Source: Coptis chinensis
Taxonomy: Eukaryota > Streptophyta > Magnoliopsida > Ranunculales > Ranunculaceae
Assembly (NCBI GenBank): GCA_015680905.1
Contig: CM027379.1
Location: forward strand, 91,969,501-92,033,500
Length of the DNA: 64,000 bases
Reading direction: 5' to 3'
The notes under the pieces are model-generated. The model searched no databases. It was not told where the DNA came from and saw only the letters and a list, made by a program, of their open reading frames with translations. Below are positions 50,265 through 60,758 of this stretch, one piece after another; position 1 is the stretch's first letter, and each line of letters starts with the position of its first letter. Both the position numbers and the translations under genes were made by a program.

Positions 50265-50858
50265 TGTAGAGAAAATCATTTCTCTCGCGGTCGAGATACG
50301 CCAGCCCAGAGAGAAGCGCGACTTCGGCGCCACTACTCCGATGTTTTAACTCAAAGCAGCGCCAGCTCATGGCTTTAATAATAGGCGCCGGCCAGAGTAG
50401 TAAGGCGCCCAGCCTTCGGTCTTTTTGCGGGCCTCGCTTCACAAGAACGCGATTTTTGGTTTTGGTATAAAAACAAAATCAGTTTTTGGAAAACCTAACT
50501 TTTCCAAAACCAAGAAAAGAGAGTGATTACAAGAGAACAATTCTTTGTGAGTTGAGTGTTCATTCTTTGTGAGTGAATTGAGAGAGACTTGTAATCTGTT
50601 ACTCGGACATCTATTAAAGCTTGGAACTTGCGGTGTGGATGGATGGCAAATTGCGAACCACGATATATCTCGTCTTGTGGTTTGTTCTTCTTTTACATTG
50701 ATTGTTTTATTTCATATGCTTGTTATTTGATATTGAGAAGTGTTGGGATATTGCTTGGAGGGTGTTGAAGTCTTGTCTATTGAGAAAGATCAATCTTTGT
50801 GTAGGATTGATCCGTTTGGTGTGGGTAACGTTGTTTCCATGATTAATTATTCACAACA
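50265..50858 (+). repeat. Copia 5' LTR
   Basis: 594 bp, TG...CA ends, GC-rich beginning, GGTATAAAAAC TATA-like box near 50464. Followed two bases later by the primer-binding site. Confidence 0.92.
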
Positions 50859-53800
50859 ATTGGTATCGGAGCGTAGGTATACGACCTAGGATTTTGAGTT
50901 TAGTACTAAAAATTTGTGTAGACAAGGTGTTCGATTAAATTCCGAGGTGAAATTGTTTCTTTTGGGTTATTGTGTGTAACTTGAAAGATGGCTCCCAAGA
51001 TGTCAAACGCAAGGTTTGAAGTAGAGAAGTTTAATGGGAAGAATAACTTTGGGATTTGGCAAGTCCAAGTAAAGGACATCCTTATCCAACAAGGTTTGCC
51101 AAGGCCTTGAAGGGATTAAATCTAAGGCGAAAGTATGAGCAATGATGATTGGGAAGAGTTCGATCTTCAGGCTTGTTCATCAATCCGGTTATGTCTTGCT
51201 AATGAGGTCATGTATAGTGTGATGGGAGAAAATACGCCGCCGCGGTATTTGGCTCAAAACTAGATCTATGTATATGACAAAGAGCATGACGAACAAGATG
51301 TACCTTAAGAAGCGTCTTTATCGGTACATGATGGTCGATGGTTCAACGATGCAAGAGCACGTTAGTGAGTTCCGTCGACGTCTAGCGGATTATTTGAATG
51401 TTGGTATGAAGATGGATGATGAGGATCAGCGGCATGTTTGATATTCTCCTTGCCAGAAAGTTATGAGCATCTAATGACTACATTCATGAACAGAGAAGTC
51501 GTCGATCTTGATGAAGTTCAGAGTGCACTTCTTTCTTATGAGTTGATGAAGAAGACACGTGTAGAGAATAGCATTGATGCAAGTCGGGGGCTAGTGGCAA
51601 GAGGAAATTGGAACGAACGTAATTATTCAAGTAATGATAATTCTAGGTCCAAGTCAAAGAAGCCTTTAAAACATGTACAAGATTGCTACAATTGCAATGA
51701 AAAAGGACATGCACGAAGTAATTGTCCTCACCAAGAAAGAGAACAAAGAGAGATGGTCGAGGAAGAAAGGTAAGGCAAAATTTGAGGCAAATTATGCTTC
51801 AGGCTCTGAAGAGGATGAGTTCAGTCTCTGTGTGTCCACACAAGACTATATGACCGAGAGGTGGATTCTTGATTCCGGATGTTCCTATCATATGTGCCCG
51901 AATAGAAAGTGGTTTACTTCTTATGAGAGCATTGATGGCGGTTCTGTTTTAATGGGTAATGACGTTGCTTGTAAGACGGTAGGAATTGGAACTATACGGG
52001 TCAAGATGTATGATGGTGTAGTGAGGACTCTAACCGATGTGAGACATGTTCCTGAGCTAAAGAAAAGTCTTATTTCTCTTGGTACCTTGGATTCCAAAGG
52101 CCACAAGTTTGTGAAGGTGGAGTCCTAAATATTGTTCATGGCTCTTGGTTGTTATGAAGGGTCAAAAATATGGAACCTTGTATACTACGATTGGTAGAAA
52201 TGCGGTGATAGGCGATGTAGCGATGGGTGCATGTAGTAATGATTCCGAGTGCACTAAGATGTGGCATATGCGTTTAGGGCATATGAGTGAAAAGGGTTTG
52301 TCCGAGTTATGCAAGCGAGGGTTCTTGAAGAACTTGAAAAAATGAGCATTGCGTCTATGGGAAGCAGTCAGAGTCAAGTTCAAGTCAAAGCAAGCACCAC
52401 GACAACAGGCATCCTTGATTATGTGCATACAGATGTTTGGGGACCCTCCGTGGTGGCTTCAAAGGGAGGTAACCGCTATTATGTCTCATTCATTGATGAT
52501 CATACTCGTATGTGTGGGTGTATATGATGAAATCGAAAAGATGAAGTGTTTGAGACATTTAAGAAGTGGAAGGCAAGGGTTGAGAATCGCACAGATAGGA
52601 AGGTAAAGACATTACGGTCTGACAATGGTACTGAGTATACCTATGGACCTTTCCAAGAGTTAGTTTGCAGGCGAACAGGAATTGCCGCATTAATTTGGAT
52701 GATCGGGGCACGCCAATGCGCCAGAATGGAATGGCAGAGAGGATGAATAGAACTTTGCTTGAAAGAGCAAGATGTTTATTGTCTAATGCCAGTCTAGGCA
52801 AAGAGTATTGGGCAGATGCAGTGTCCATGGCATGTTACCTGTACAATAGGTCACCAGTACCAGCTATAGATTGCAGGACACCTTATGAGGTGTGGTCAGG
52901 TAACCCAGCTGATTATAGTATCTTGCGAGTGTTTGGATCGACAGCTTACTACCATGTGAGGGACAGCAAGCTAGATCCTAGAGCTAAGAAGGCCATATTC
53001 TTAGGAAGCCAAATGGGGTAAAGGGATACAGATTGTGGTGTCTAGAAGCCCACAAGTTCCTGGTCAGCAGAGATGTTACTTTTGATGAGACTTCCGTGTT
53101 ATCTTTAAGTAAGCCGGAAGTAGCTGGGCAGAATGGTGAGTCTATAGAAGTTCAAGCTACTGAGCTTGAGTTGTCTGATGCAGCAGATGACTGGTTAGAT
53201 CATGATGAGGTACCAAATCATGGAACCACAAAGAAAGAAGGAAGAAGAGCAAGAGCATCCGCGAACTTGTAGTGGCTGACCCCAGGCCCAGAGACAAGTT
53301 AAAGAAGTGCACAAGTATGGGCACGAAGAGGTGAAAACACTATGGTCGTGGATTTAGTGGCATATGACCGAATATCGAAGATGATGAGCGGATAGCTTCA
53401 AGGAAGCCGTTAGAGATGCTCATTACTGAGATTGGTTGGTAGCTATGCAAGCAGAGATGGAATCTCTTGATAAAAATCACACATGGGACCTAGTTTTATT
53501 GCCAAAGCGGCAAAAGGACTATCGGCGATAAATGGGTGTTGAGAGAAAGAAAGGTCCTTCCCCGAGTCCGACAAATCGGGTACAAGGCAAGAGTGGTAGC
53601 AAAGGGTTTTTCACAGAAGGAAGGAGTTGACTACAATGAGGTATTTTCCCCGGTGGTCAAACATACGTCCATTCGTGTGTTATTAAGTTTAGTTGCTCAC
53701 TTATTTGGGAGTTAGAGCAACTTGATGAAAACTGCTTTCTTGCATGGGGACTTGGAAGAAGAGATCTATATGAGACAACCTGAAGGGTTTGTCGTTGCTG

Positions 53801-55080
53801 AAAGAAGATTATGTATGCAAATTGAATCGGTCACTGTACGGGTTAAAGCAATCGCCCAGGCAATGGTACAAGCGCTTTGACACATTCATGATGCAACATG
53901 AGTACACCCGAAGTAAGTATTGGGCGCGGTCTACTTTAGAAGGCTTCGTGGTAATGACTTCATCTATCTCCCTGCTTTATGTGGATGACATGCTTATTGC
54001 TTCCAAAAGCATGGTGGAGATAGACAAGTTGAAAATCTCAACTTAGCTCTGAGTTTGAGATGAAAGACTTAGGTGGAGCCAAGAAGATACTGGGCATGGA
54101 GATTGACAGAGATAGGAAGAAGCGACGGATAGTTGTATCTCAGAAGAAATACATTCAGAAAGTAATTTCTCGATTTGGTATGGAGAATGCAAAGTCGGTT
54201 TCTACTCCTTTAATTTTGGGCATTTTAGGCTTTCAGCTAAGTTCTCTCCTGTTCGATTGGAGGAACAAAAGCATATGGCTAATGTTCCTTATGCAAGTGC
54301 CGTGGGTAGTTTGATGTATGCTATGGTGTGCACACGCTTGAGGACATTTCACAGGTGTTAGTGTTGTGGCAGGTATATGGCAAATCGGAAGCGGCATTGG
54401 GAGGCGATGAAATGGGTACTAAGGTACTTGAAGGGTACTTTGGATGTGGGATTAGCTTATGGTGGAGGCACTTGTTATGTCGGTGGGTTTGTGGATTCGA
54501 TTATGCGGGTGATCTAGATAGGCGGACGATCGACTTCGGTTATGTGTTTATGATGCATGGTGCACGGTTAGTTGGAGGTCTATGCTACAGCTGATTGCTC
54601 TATCTATATACTACCGAGGCGAGTATATGGCAAATGGCAGGAGGCAGTGAAAGAGGCACTATGGCCGAGGTCTTCTAGATGATTTGGGTATTGGAGCGTA
54701 AAGTGTTGTTGCGTGTATTGTGATAGTCGAGTGCTATTCATTTGGCGAAGAACCAAGTTCATCATGGTCGGACCAAGCATATTGATGTCCGATATCACTT
54801 TATACGGGATGTCGTTGAGGATGGTGATGTAGCACTTGAGAAAGTAGACACCCATGACAACCCCGCTGATATATTTGCGAAAGTTGTCACCGGAGTTAAG
54901 TTCCAAACTTGTTTGGACTTGCTCCAAATCCTACATGTTTGAAAGAATATGTGGGCATAGCCCTTGAGGCGGTTGATTTCGCGAAGTCTTCCTTGCCGGA
55001 GGTGTTCCTACTTGGATGTGATCTTCTTTGGATGTGTTCGGGCTTGGTTTTATGTGTTAAAACCTCACCGAGGTGGAGAA

Positions 55081-55647
55081 TGTAGAAAAAATCTCTTTCA
55101 CGGCCGAGCGCCAAGGCCAGAGGGCGCGACTTCGCACCACTACTCGATGTTTTAGCGGCGCCAAAGAAAGCGGCGCCCTCGCTCATGGCTTTAATAAGCG
55201 CCAGAGAAATTTCGAGTCTTTTATGGCCTCGCTCAGAAACGCGATTTTGGTTTTGGTATAAAAACAAAATCAGTTTTTTGGAAAACCTAACTTTTCCAAA
55301 ACCAAGAAAGAGAGTGATTACAAGAGAACAATTCTTTGTGAGTTGAGTGTTCATTCTTTGTGAGTGAATTGAGAGAGACTTGTAATTTATCTGGGACATC
55401 TATTAAAGCTTGGAACTTGCGGTGTGGATGTAGGCAAATTGCGAACCACGATATATCTCGATCTTGTGGTTTGTTCTTCTTTTACATTGATTGTTTTATT
55501 TCATATGCTTGTTATTTGATATTGAGAAGTGTTGGGATATTGCTTGGAGGGTGTTGAAGTCTTGTCTATTGAGAAAGATCAATCTTTGTGTAGGATTGAT
55601 CCGTTTGGTGTGGGTAACGTTGTTTCCGCAGTTAATTATTCACAACA
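55081..55647 (+). repeat. Copia 3' LTR
   Basis: 567 bp. Very similar to the 5' LTR over its last two thirds, much more different over the GC-rich first 180 bp or so. Confidence 0.92.
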
Positions 55648-56079
55648 CCATCACTTTTCTAACTACTTTTCTACGTTTTTCGTCTCTTTCGTCACCACTT
55701 AGTATTTTGATCATATTTGGTCGAAATAATCCCAAACTTCATTTTTTCCAATACCCTTCAGTGACGTCTGAGCACACTACAAGAATACTGAGTATTAGCC
55801 ACGACTATTAACCGTGGCTAAAAAGCTTTTGCCACGGTCATTAGCTGTTGCACGACCGTGGCCAATGCGCCTGTGGCTAATCTGTTGCCATGGATTTTAG
55901 CCGTGGCCAAAACTTGTTTTTTGCCCACAGTTCTAAGCCGTTCCAAGGGCCGTTGCAAATGACTCTTTTGCCACAGCTAGCACTCGTGGCTAATGCTTAT
56001 ATGAGCCGTGGTGGTTTACTTTGAGTATGTTGGATGTATTGTTTGGCCACGGCTTAAGGCCGTGGCAAATGCTTTCAAT

Positions 56080-57360
56080 TGTTTTAAAAAAAAATTGTTC
56101 CAGCAGCACCTTTATATCACTTGCAGGCTGCAAGCATATCATAAGATCTACCATTTCAATAAAAACCCGTGAGAATCATAATTCTCCACAATTTAAATTT
56201 TCATATACAGTACTTAACATAAATATTTTTAAATCAAAGCAGGTCCAATTAGGAATCCAAACTTACATAAAAGAACATAATATACTACTAACTACTCTTT
56301 AAGAAATTTGAAAACTATTAAGAATCTCCAAAAAAATGAAAACATCACCATTTATAGTGCCTAAACTCGATAGACCGCATTTCTAGCCATCTAAACAACA
56401 CCTCAACTGTGTTGGATCAAAGTCTGCATACTTAGGTTCACTTGGTTGTACCTCATCATCATGTGTCCTACCTTAGAGAGTAGGCTTTGAAGACTTAGCT
56501 ACAGCCATATAAAAGCAACCATTAGAACTAAAACGACACACCATTCGCACAGAAAATCGTGTGATATAGCAAATATTAATTGAAAGAGAAAGTACTAACT
56601 TAACCATTACATGTTGTAAAACGTTGTACAAATTAATCCCTGCCAAACGCTACATCGTAATTAGTCGTTGACTCCAACTTCTTTGCTTCTAAGAAACTGC
56701 TCATTCTAAGAAAAGTATAAGTAGAGAAAGTACTAAAATAGTCACTAGAAAATCATCTAACTAACAAAACACATTAATGTTGAAGTTCCATCAAAAGAAG
56801 ACAAATTATTTAATCGGATACATGAGGCAGATTATTTAATTGTATACATGAGGTACGAATGTATGGTAATCATGAACTCATACATTATCTAAATAAAAGC
56901 TAACTAGCTTATACATTCAATTCTAATTAAAACAACGTTCAAGGTTTATAAAAGTTCTAAATACTTACCTGAAGCTAGCTTCACTCCTAAGAAAACAGCT
57001 ACATTGGTATTTGACTTTGATATATGGCTAAACCCAACAAACTACATACTCAGTAAGAGAACAGATCTCCAGTGGGTCTTATGCTAATTAAGAAACTTAT
57101 TACAAAGTATGACAAGGCGGCTTCTACCACGAAAGCAAAAAAAAAACGTATAAATAAATAAAATAAATAAACATAATTTCTCTATCAGCACTCTTGTATT
57201 GATAGTAAATAATTTAATAATATCAATACACATGAATAATTTGAAGAATAATAGTTCAACAAAGTAGATACACAATAATATAATATTGATAAAACAATAA
57301 TTTGCTACACGCATTAAGTCATTAACAACTTCATACTAAACAATAGAAATGACAAAAACA
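56080..57360. other. CACTA interior, no gene recognised
   Basis: AT-rich, without readable coding sequence beyond short open stretches. Confidence 0.5.
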
Positions 57361-57486
57361 ACCGAAATCATCTACACCAACTACAAAAATAATAATAATA
57401 AACACCATAGATAGCAGACATGAACATAGACAAACATACGAACATAACAATGGACTTAAACGTTAAACAAGAAGTAAAAAACATAC

Positions 57487-57631
57487 CAAAGTCTCGAAAC
57501 CCAGTTTGTGGAAGCATAGGAGAACATTGAGACTTGAAACTCAGTACATTAACAGGTGGGCACTCTCTATTAATGGGTTTATCGTTCTTAGTTGCATCTT
57601 CTTTTTTGTATACTGAAGCACAAGAGCCCAT
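57487..57631 (-). pseudogene. First exon of an At3g27210-like protein, captured
   Basis: ATG at 57631 reads MGSCASVYKKEDATKNDKPI NRECPPVNVLSFKSQCSPML PQTGFRDFG and runs into a GTATGT donor. The N-terminus MGSCAS fits an N-myristoylation site, and the SFKSQ..P...FRDFG layout resembles plant proteins of the At3g27210 type, whose function is unknown. Only this exon is present. Exon border retention indicates capture from DNA. Assignment is by remembered motif, so moderate. Confidence 0.55.
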
Positions 57632-57659
57632 GTTTACTTATTGCACTTATGAGTTGGTT

Positions 57660-57795
57660 ATGATGATACTCTTTTCATAACAAGAGTTGAAAACAAAGTG
57701 GGCTTATCAACTGAGCCTAAATCACCATCAGACCCTCCATTTTGGGAAAAGCCTCCATTCGATCCATATCCACCTAATAGCGATTGATTATCCAT
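57660..57795 (-). pseudogene. Short exon-like open frame, unknown
   Basis: ATG at 57795 reads MDNQSLLGGYGSNGGFSQNG GSDGDLGSVDKPTLFSTLVMKRVSS and a stop. The Gly/Asn/Ser-rich start looks like the N-terminus of a host protein, perhaps a transcription factor. It lies just upstream of the MGSCAS exon on the same strand. Family not recognised. Confidence 0.3.
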
Positions 57796-58282
57796 ACTAA
57801 GTACAATATAAATAGGAAATAAGGAATTTAGGTACTTCTATTGCATCTTACTACAAAGTTATAGGTGTTTTAAACTTGCACTTGGGGTGGTCCATTTCAG
57901 AGCAGATCTCCCAAACAGTCTTTGCTTCTTTTTTACAATAAATATTTGCAGCTCAACCTCCTGGGCCAGTTTGTTTCCCATTACAAAAAATGTAACAATG
58001 CTAAGTAGTTTGAGCTCCAACTTGTTGATTCATTTTATAATTAATTATGTTTAAAAAATAAATAAAAAATAAAAATGAGAACCCTTTGAACCCAAAAAAA
58101 AAAAAGTAATTTTCACCAAAAGGAATGAACCGAAATAGAGATTAACTTAACAAGGATTTTTAAGAGGCAACAAATTTGGCACTTGATCCAATCTCTGCCA
58201 ACTCTTTGGGGAACTAGTAAACAGTACCTAGTCCGTCCATTGACGATCAGCTTCAAAAAATTTGGAGGTATACAGTGAAGCT

Positions 58283-58483
58283 TCACGAGCTACAAAAAGG
58301 AACTCTAATCAACACACAACCATCACGGAGACTATAATCAGCAACCACCAAAATAAAGTTTTTGATACCAATGACGAATTCTCTATGCAGAAACTTGCAA
58401 GGATCAAGAGTATGAGGATTGGAAATAAAAATCATTAGCAACAGCAAAGCAACAACTCCCAGTGCGAGACGATTCCTTATCAA
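58283..58483 (-). pseudogene. Exon-like piece with a membrane anchor, unknown
   Basis: Reads MIRNRLALGVVALLLLMIFI SNPHTLDPCKFLHREFVIG..., a positively charged start and one strong membrane helix, as in type II membrane or secreted proteins. No family assigned. It lies on the same strand as the other captured pieces. Confidence 0.3.
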
Positions 58484-59037
58484 TGTCCAAGAAGTACTAA
58501 AAGGAAATCAAGAACTCATATATGGCGATGTTGTGAATACCGACCTTAGCTTTAGGTTGAACTTAAATATATCAAATAGACACATACACCCTCTCACAAT
58601 ACACCCTCTCACAGTCTGGCAGTGCCTAGAAGTGCCATGCATATCATGTCTCTTAGAGATCCAATTTCTAGATCAAGCATGGTTGTATTCGTAGCTGCCA
58701 TTTCCAAGCACAACAATGCTCAGCACTTTAGAAGTTCTTTGAGCTACTAATCATTGAGTATGTACGTACTTATGTACTTCCAATCAATGAGCTAGGGCTT
58801 TCACCTAAGAGATAAATGTCACTGGATTGGCTAAACCTATTTAAGAACCAAACAACAAGCTTAATCCATATTCCCTAACACCAACAATTGACCCTTTTAA
58901 AGAAAGTATGTCCATGTTTGTTTGACAAGTTAATTTCATCTCGCTTGGATTGTAACGATTATTGCAAAATGACAATCATCAAAGATGTGAAATACCATAC
59001 TGTACATTCCTTTACATGAATAATCATTATTACATAC

Positions 59038-59215
59038 CTTGTGATGAATTTTGCTGCTGATATCCAGATGATTTCCTGGGGGTCGCAAGACCAATGCGCA
59101 TCTGCCTACTAGAACAATATTGTCCATTCATCTCGATCAGTCATTGCTTGTGACCTCTCATTATCATCACCAAATCTCACGAATCCATAACCCTGATTGA
59201 TTGATTTATTGATGA
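59038..59215 (-). pseudogene. RBP45/47-type RNA-binding protein fragment, captured
   Basis: Reads GYGFVRFGDDNERSQAMTD (RNP1 motif of an RRM). After a one-base frame slip it continues EMNGQYCSSRQMRIGLATPRKSSGYQQQNSSQ to a GTATGT donor at 59038. This order (RNP1, EMNG..C.SR.MRI, ATP.K, then a Gln-rich start) is typical of the second RRM of plant RBP45/RBP47 poly(U)/poly(A)-binding proteins. Only part of one RRM remains. It is flanked by CACTA subterminal sequence, so it is a captured fragment. Confidence 0.75.
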
Positions 59216-59555
59216 GGGGGGTTTTGGGGGAATGTACTTTTTCATTGACTAATTTCGAAACCCACACCAATACAGAGATGGAAAAAAAATGCACCTTGAT
59301 GCGAAAAACGATACGCTGAATAGACCTGTTTACATCAAATATAATAAACAGTGAATGAAGTCATGTCATATGAACATAATTTATCAAAAATATCTTAAGA
59401 AAAACACTACCTTCAAGGCCAAATTGGTAACCCTAACCGTAAAAAGTAAAATTGTAAAAGGGAAAAGGGAGACATGAGGAAAAAGAAATGGGGGAGTGAG
59501 AAGAGATACGACCTTATACCCACTTCTTCTTCTTGCTGCCCATATCTATGATGGC

Positions 59556-59557
<2 letters not shown>

Positions 59558-59590
<33 letters not shown>
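59558..59590. repeat. (GA)n microsatellite
   Basis: About 16 GA units inside the CACTA element. Confidence 0.97.
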
Positions 59591-59593
<3 letters not shown>

Positions 59594-59850
59594 ATTGGTC
59601 GAATATTTCGCAATGATACATTTCATTTCATGCTCCTTTATTTTTTCAAGAGATCAACGGATACAAAAACACAGATTTACATCAACGGTTCAAAGAAAAA
59701 GAAACATGACCGTGGCCAAAAACTCGCCTAAACTCAAACCACCCACGTAATTGGCCACGGCTAAAGACCGTAGATACTCTGCCACAGCCTTAGACCGTGG
59801 CTAAAGCTAACTTGTACCTGTGACCAAAAGTCATTTTTCTTGTAGTGGCA

Positions 59851-60745
59851 TAATGCATTAAAGACGTAATAATGTTGTCAGGACGAACACCTGATCTTCT
59901 CAACGCAGATATCACTCTCTAATATAAATCAATCCCCAAAACTGAGAGATCCTCGACCCACGGTCAATTACATCGGCGTCTTCAATTTCCTTGAGCCACC
60001 ATCACAATAAATAGAGAACAATATATACACAATGGTGGTGATCGATACCCATCACTGTTTTCAATATTGAACTATGTAACCAAGCTACTGACCCATCACT
60101 GTTTTCAATATTGAACTATGTAACCAAGCTACTGGCATAACCCGCAAAGACCCACTAATGTATGAACTTGAAACTGGTAACTACTAAAGCAGGCACAAAC
60201 AATGATGAATAGTTGGTTTCTTTGAAGATGCTACAATGGATATTGATGTTAGCAAAAAAAAACTAAACTTACATGTAATTGAGATTGACAAAGCTTGTAT
60301 GTGTAAAGCCGGTCAATTTTTTTAGTTTAAGCTTATAAGATGAGAAAGAGAGAAAAGAGAAACCCTTTTATAGAGAAAGACAATATTAGTCTCCTATTTT
60401 TTCGTAATTAGCCAAAGAGTTTTACAAATATTAGAGACTCTGTGAATGCTCAAAAAATAGAGTCAAGAGAGTACAACTATAATATATATCTAAAGAAGAG
60501 AGAAAAGAGAAACCCTTTTATAGAGAAAGAGAGTACTAGGAGGGAGAGAGTCGCAGTAATATTGAGAGAGAATAGGAGCAAGGTTTGGGGTTTTCTAAAA
60601 CCCTTAGTGAGAGAGAAAATATGAGAGAGGTTTGGGGTTTTCAATTTTTAGGACCCGATTTTTAAAGCCTCCGTGAGTATATTTTGCGTGATATTTCACT
60701 TTTTAATTAAGTCCATTTTACGGATGTCCGTCTGTGAGCGGGGCT
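59851..60745 (-). repeat. Right arm of element B with NPH3 fragment
   Basis: Reverse complement of the left arm. The NPH3 reading (VEDLSVLGIDLY-like, RVISALRRSGVRPDNIITSL) lies at about 59970-59851 and continues across the CACTA insertion at 55771-55734. A 44-bp local duplication (60048-60135) and extra CT/GA-rich sequence at 60380-60520 are absent from the left arm. Confidence 0.85.
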
Positions 60746-60758
60746 ATATATATATATA

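Larger units (their letters stand above)
50265..55647 (+). mobile_element. Copia LTR retrotransposon, broken, complete ends
   Basis: Two LTRs, 50265-50858 and 55081-55647, start TGTAGA and end ACAACA. CCATC flanks both sides (50260-50264 and 55648-55652), a perfect 5-bp target duplication. A primer-binding site TGGTATCGGAGC (initiator-Met tRNA type) lies at 50861. Parts in Copia order: gag from about 50988 with a CX2CX4HX4C knuckle near 51690, protease near 51865, GAG-pre-integrase near 52185, integrase about 52410-53010, reverse transcriptase about 53440-54200, RNase H about 54550-54940. A purine-rich GAGGTGGAGAA precedes the 3' LTR. The element is broken, with roughly ten or more interruptions, and looks inactive. 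The R-U5 parts of the two LTRs are nearly identical, suggesting a fairly recent insertion. Confidence 0.95.
49859..55728 (+). mobile_element. Solo-LTR-like fossil, split by a Copia insertion
   Basis: About 0.49 kb in two parts (49859-50264 and 55648-55728). Ends are TGTTTCGACC and GGTCGAAATA, imperfectly inverted as in LTR termini. The flanks are ATCCC at 49854-49858 and 55729-55733, a 5-bp target duplication. The left arm of B shows the empty site (GGATCAAACAAAG directly after GAAGTTT). Inside are TATATAAAT near 50148 and GGGTACGTAGGCAACCGCAAGG near 50213, common in Gypsy-type LTRs. Orientation appears to be plus. No internal region remains, so it is a solo LTR. Reduced long ago relative to the Copia insertion inside it. 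Confidence 0.7.
55775..59847. mobile_element. Non-autonomous CACTA element inserted in the right arm of B
   Basis: Termini CACTACAAGAATACTGAG and, inverse, CACTACAAGAAAAATGAC bound 4073 bp, flanked by GCA at 55772-55774 and 59848-59850. Subterminal regions carry many AGCCGTGGCTAAA / GGCCACGGC motifs at both ends (55800-56070 and 59708-59830). The left arm of element B shows the uninterrupted target, GACGTCTGAGCATAATGC as reverse complement. No transposase was seen inside, but host-gene scraps are present (57487-57631, 59038-59215 and possibly others), so it moved with proteins supplied elsewhere. Boundaries and duplication are exact. Confidence 0.95.
46750..60745. mobile_element. Element B: Mutator-like with NPH3-containing inverted arms, nested insertions
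   Basis: The right end is AGCCCCGCTCACAGACGGAC (inverse, 60726-60745), the same terminal type as element A. The left end starts at the shared GACGGACATCCGTAAAA (46751) without the outer dozen bases. The left arm (46750-47569) matches, in reverse complement, 60745-59851, then 55774-55734, then 49853-49733. The right arm is thus split by a CACTA element and by a solo LTR holding a Copia element. The arm includes a TATA/CT-rich promoter-like part and NPH3 coding sequence. No transposase was seen. Without the three insertions the element would be about 4.1 kb. Confidence 0.85.
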
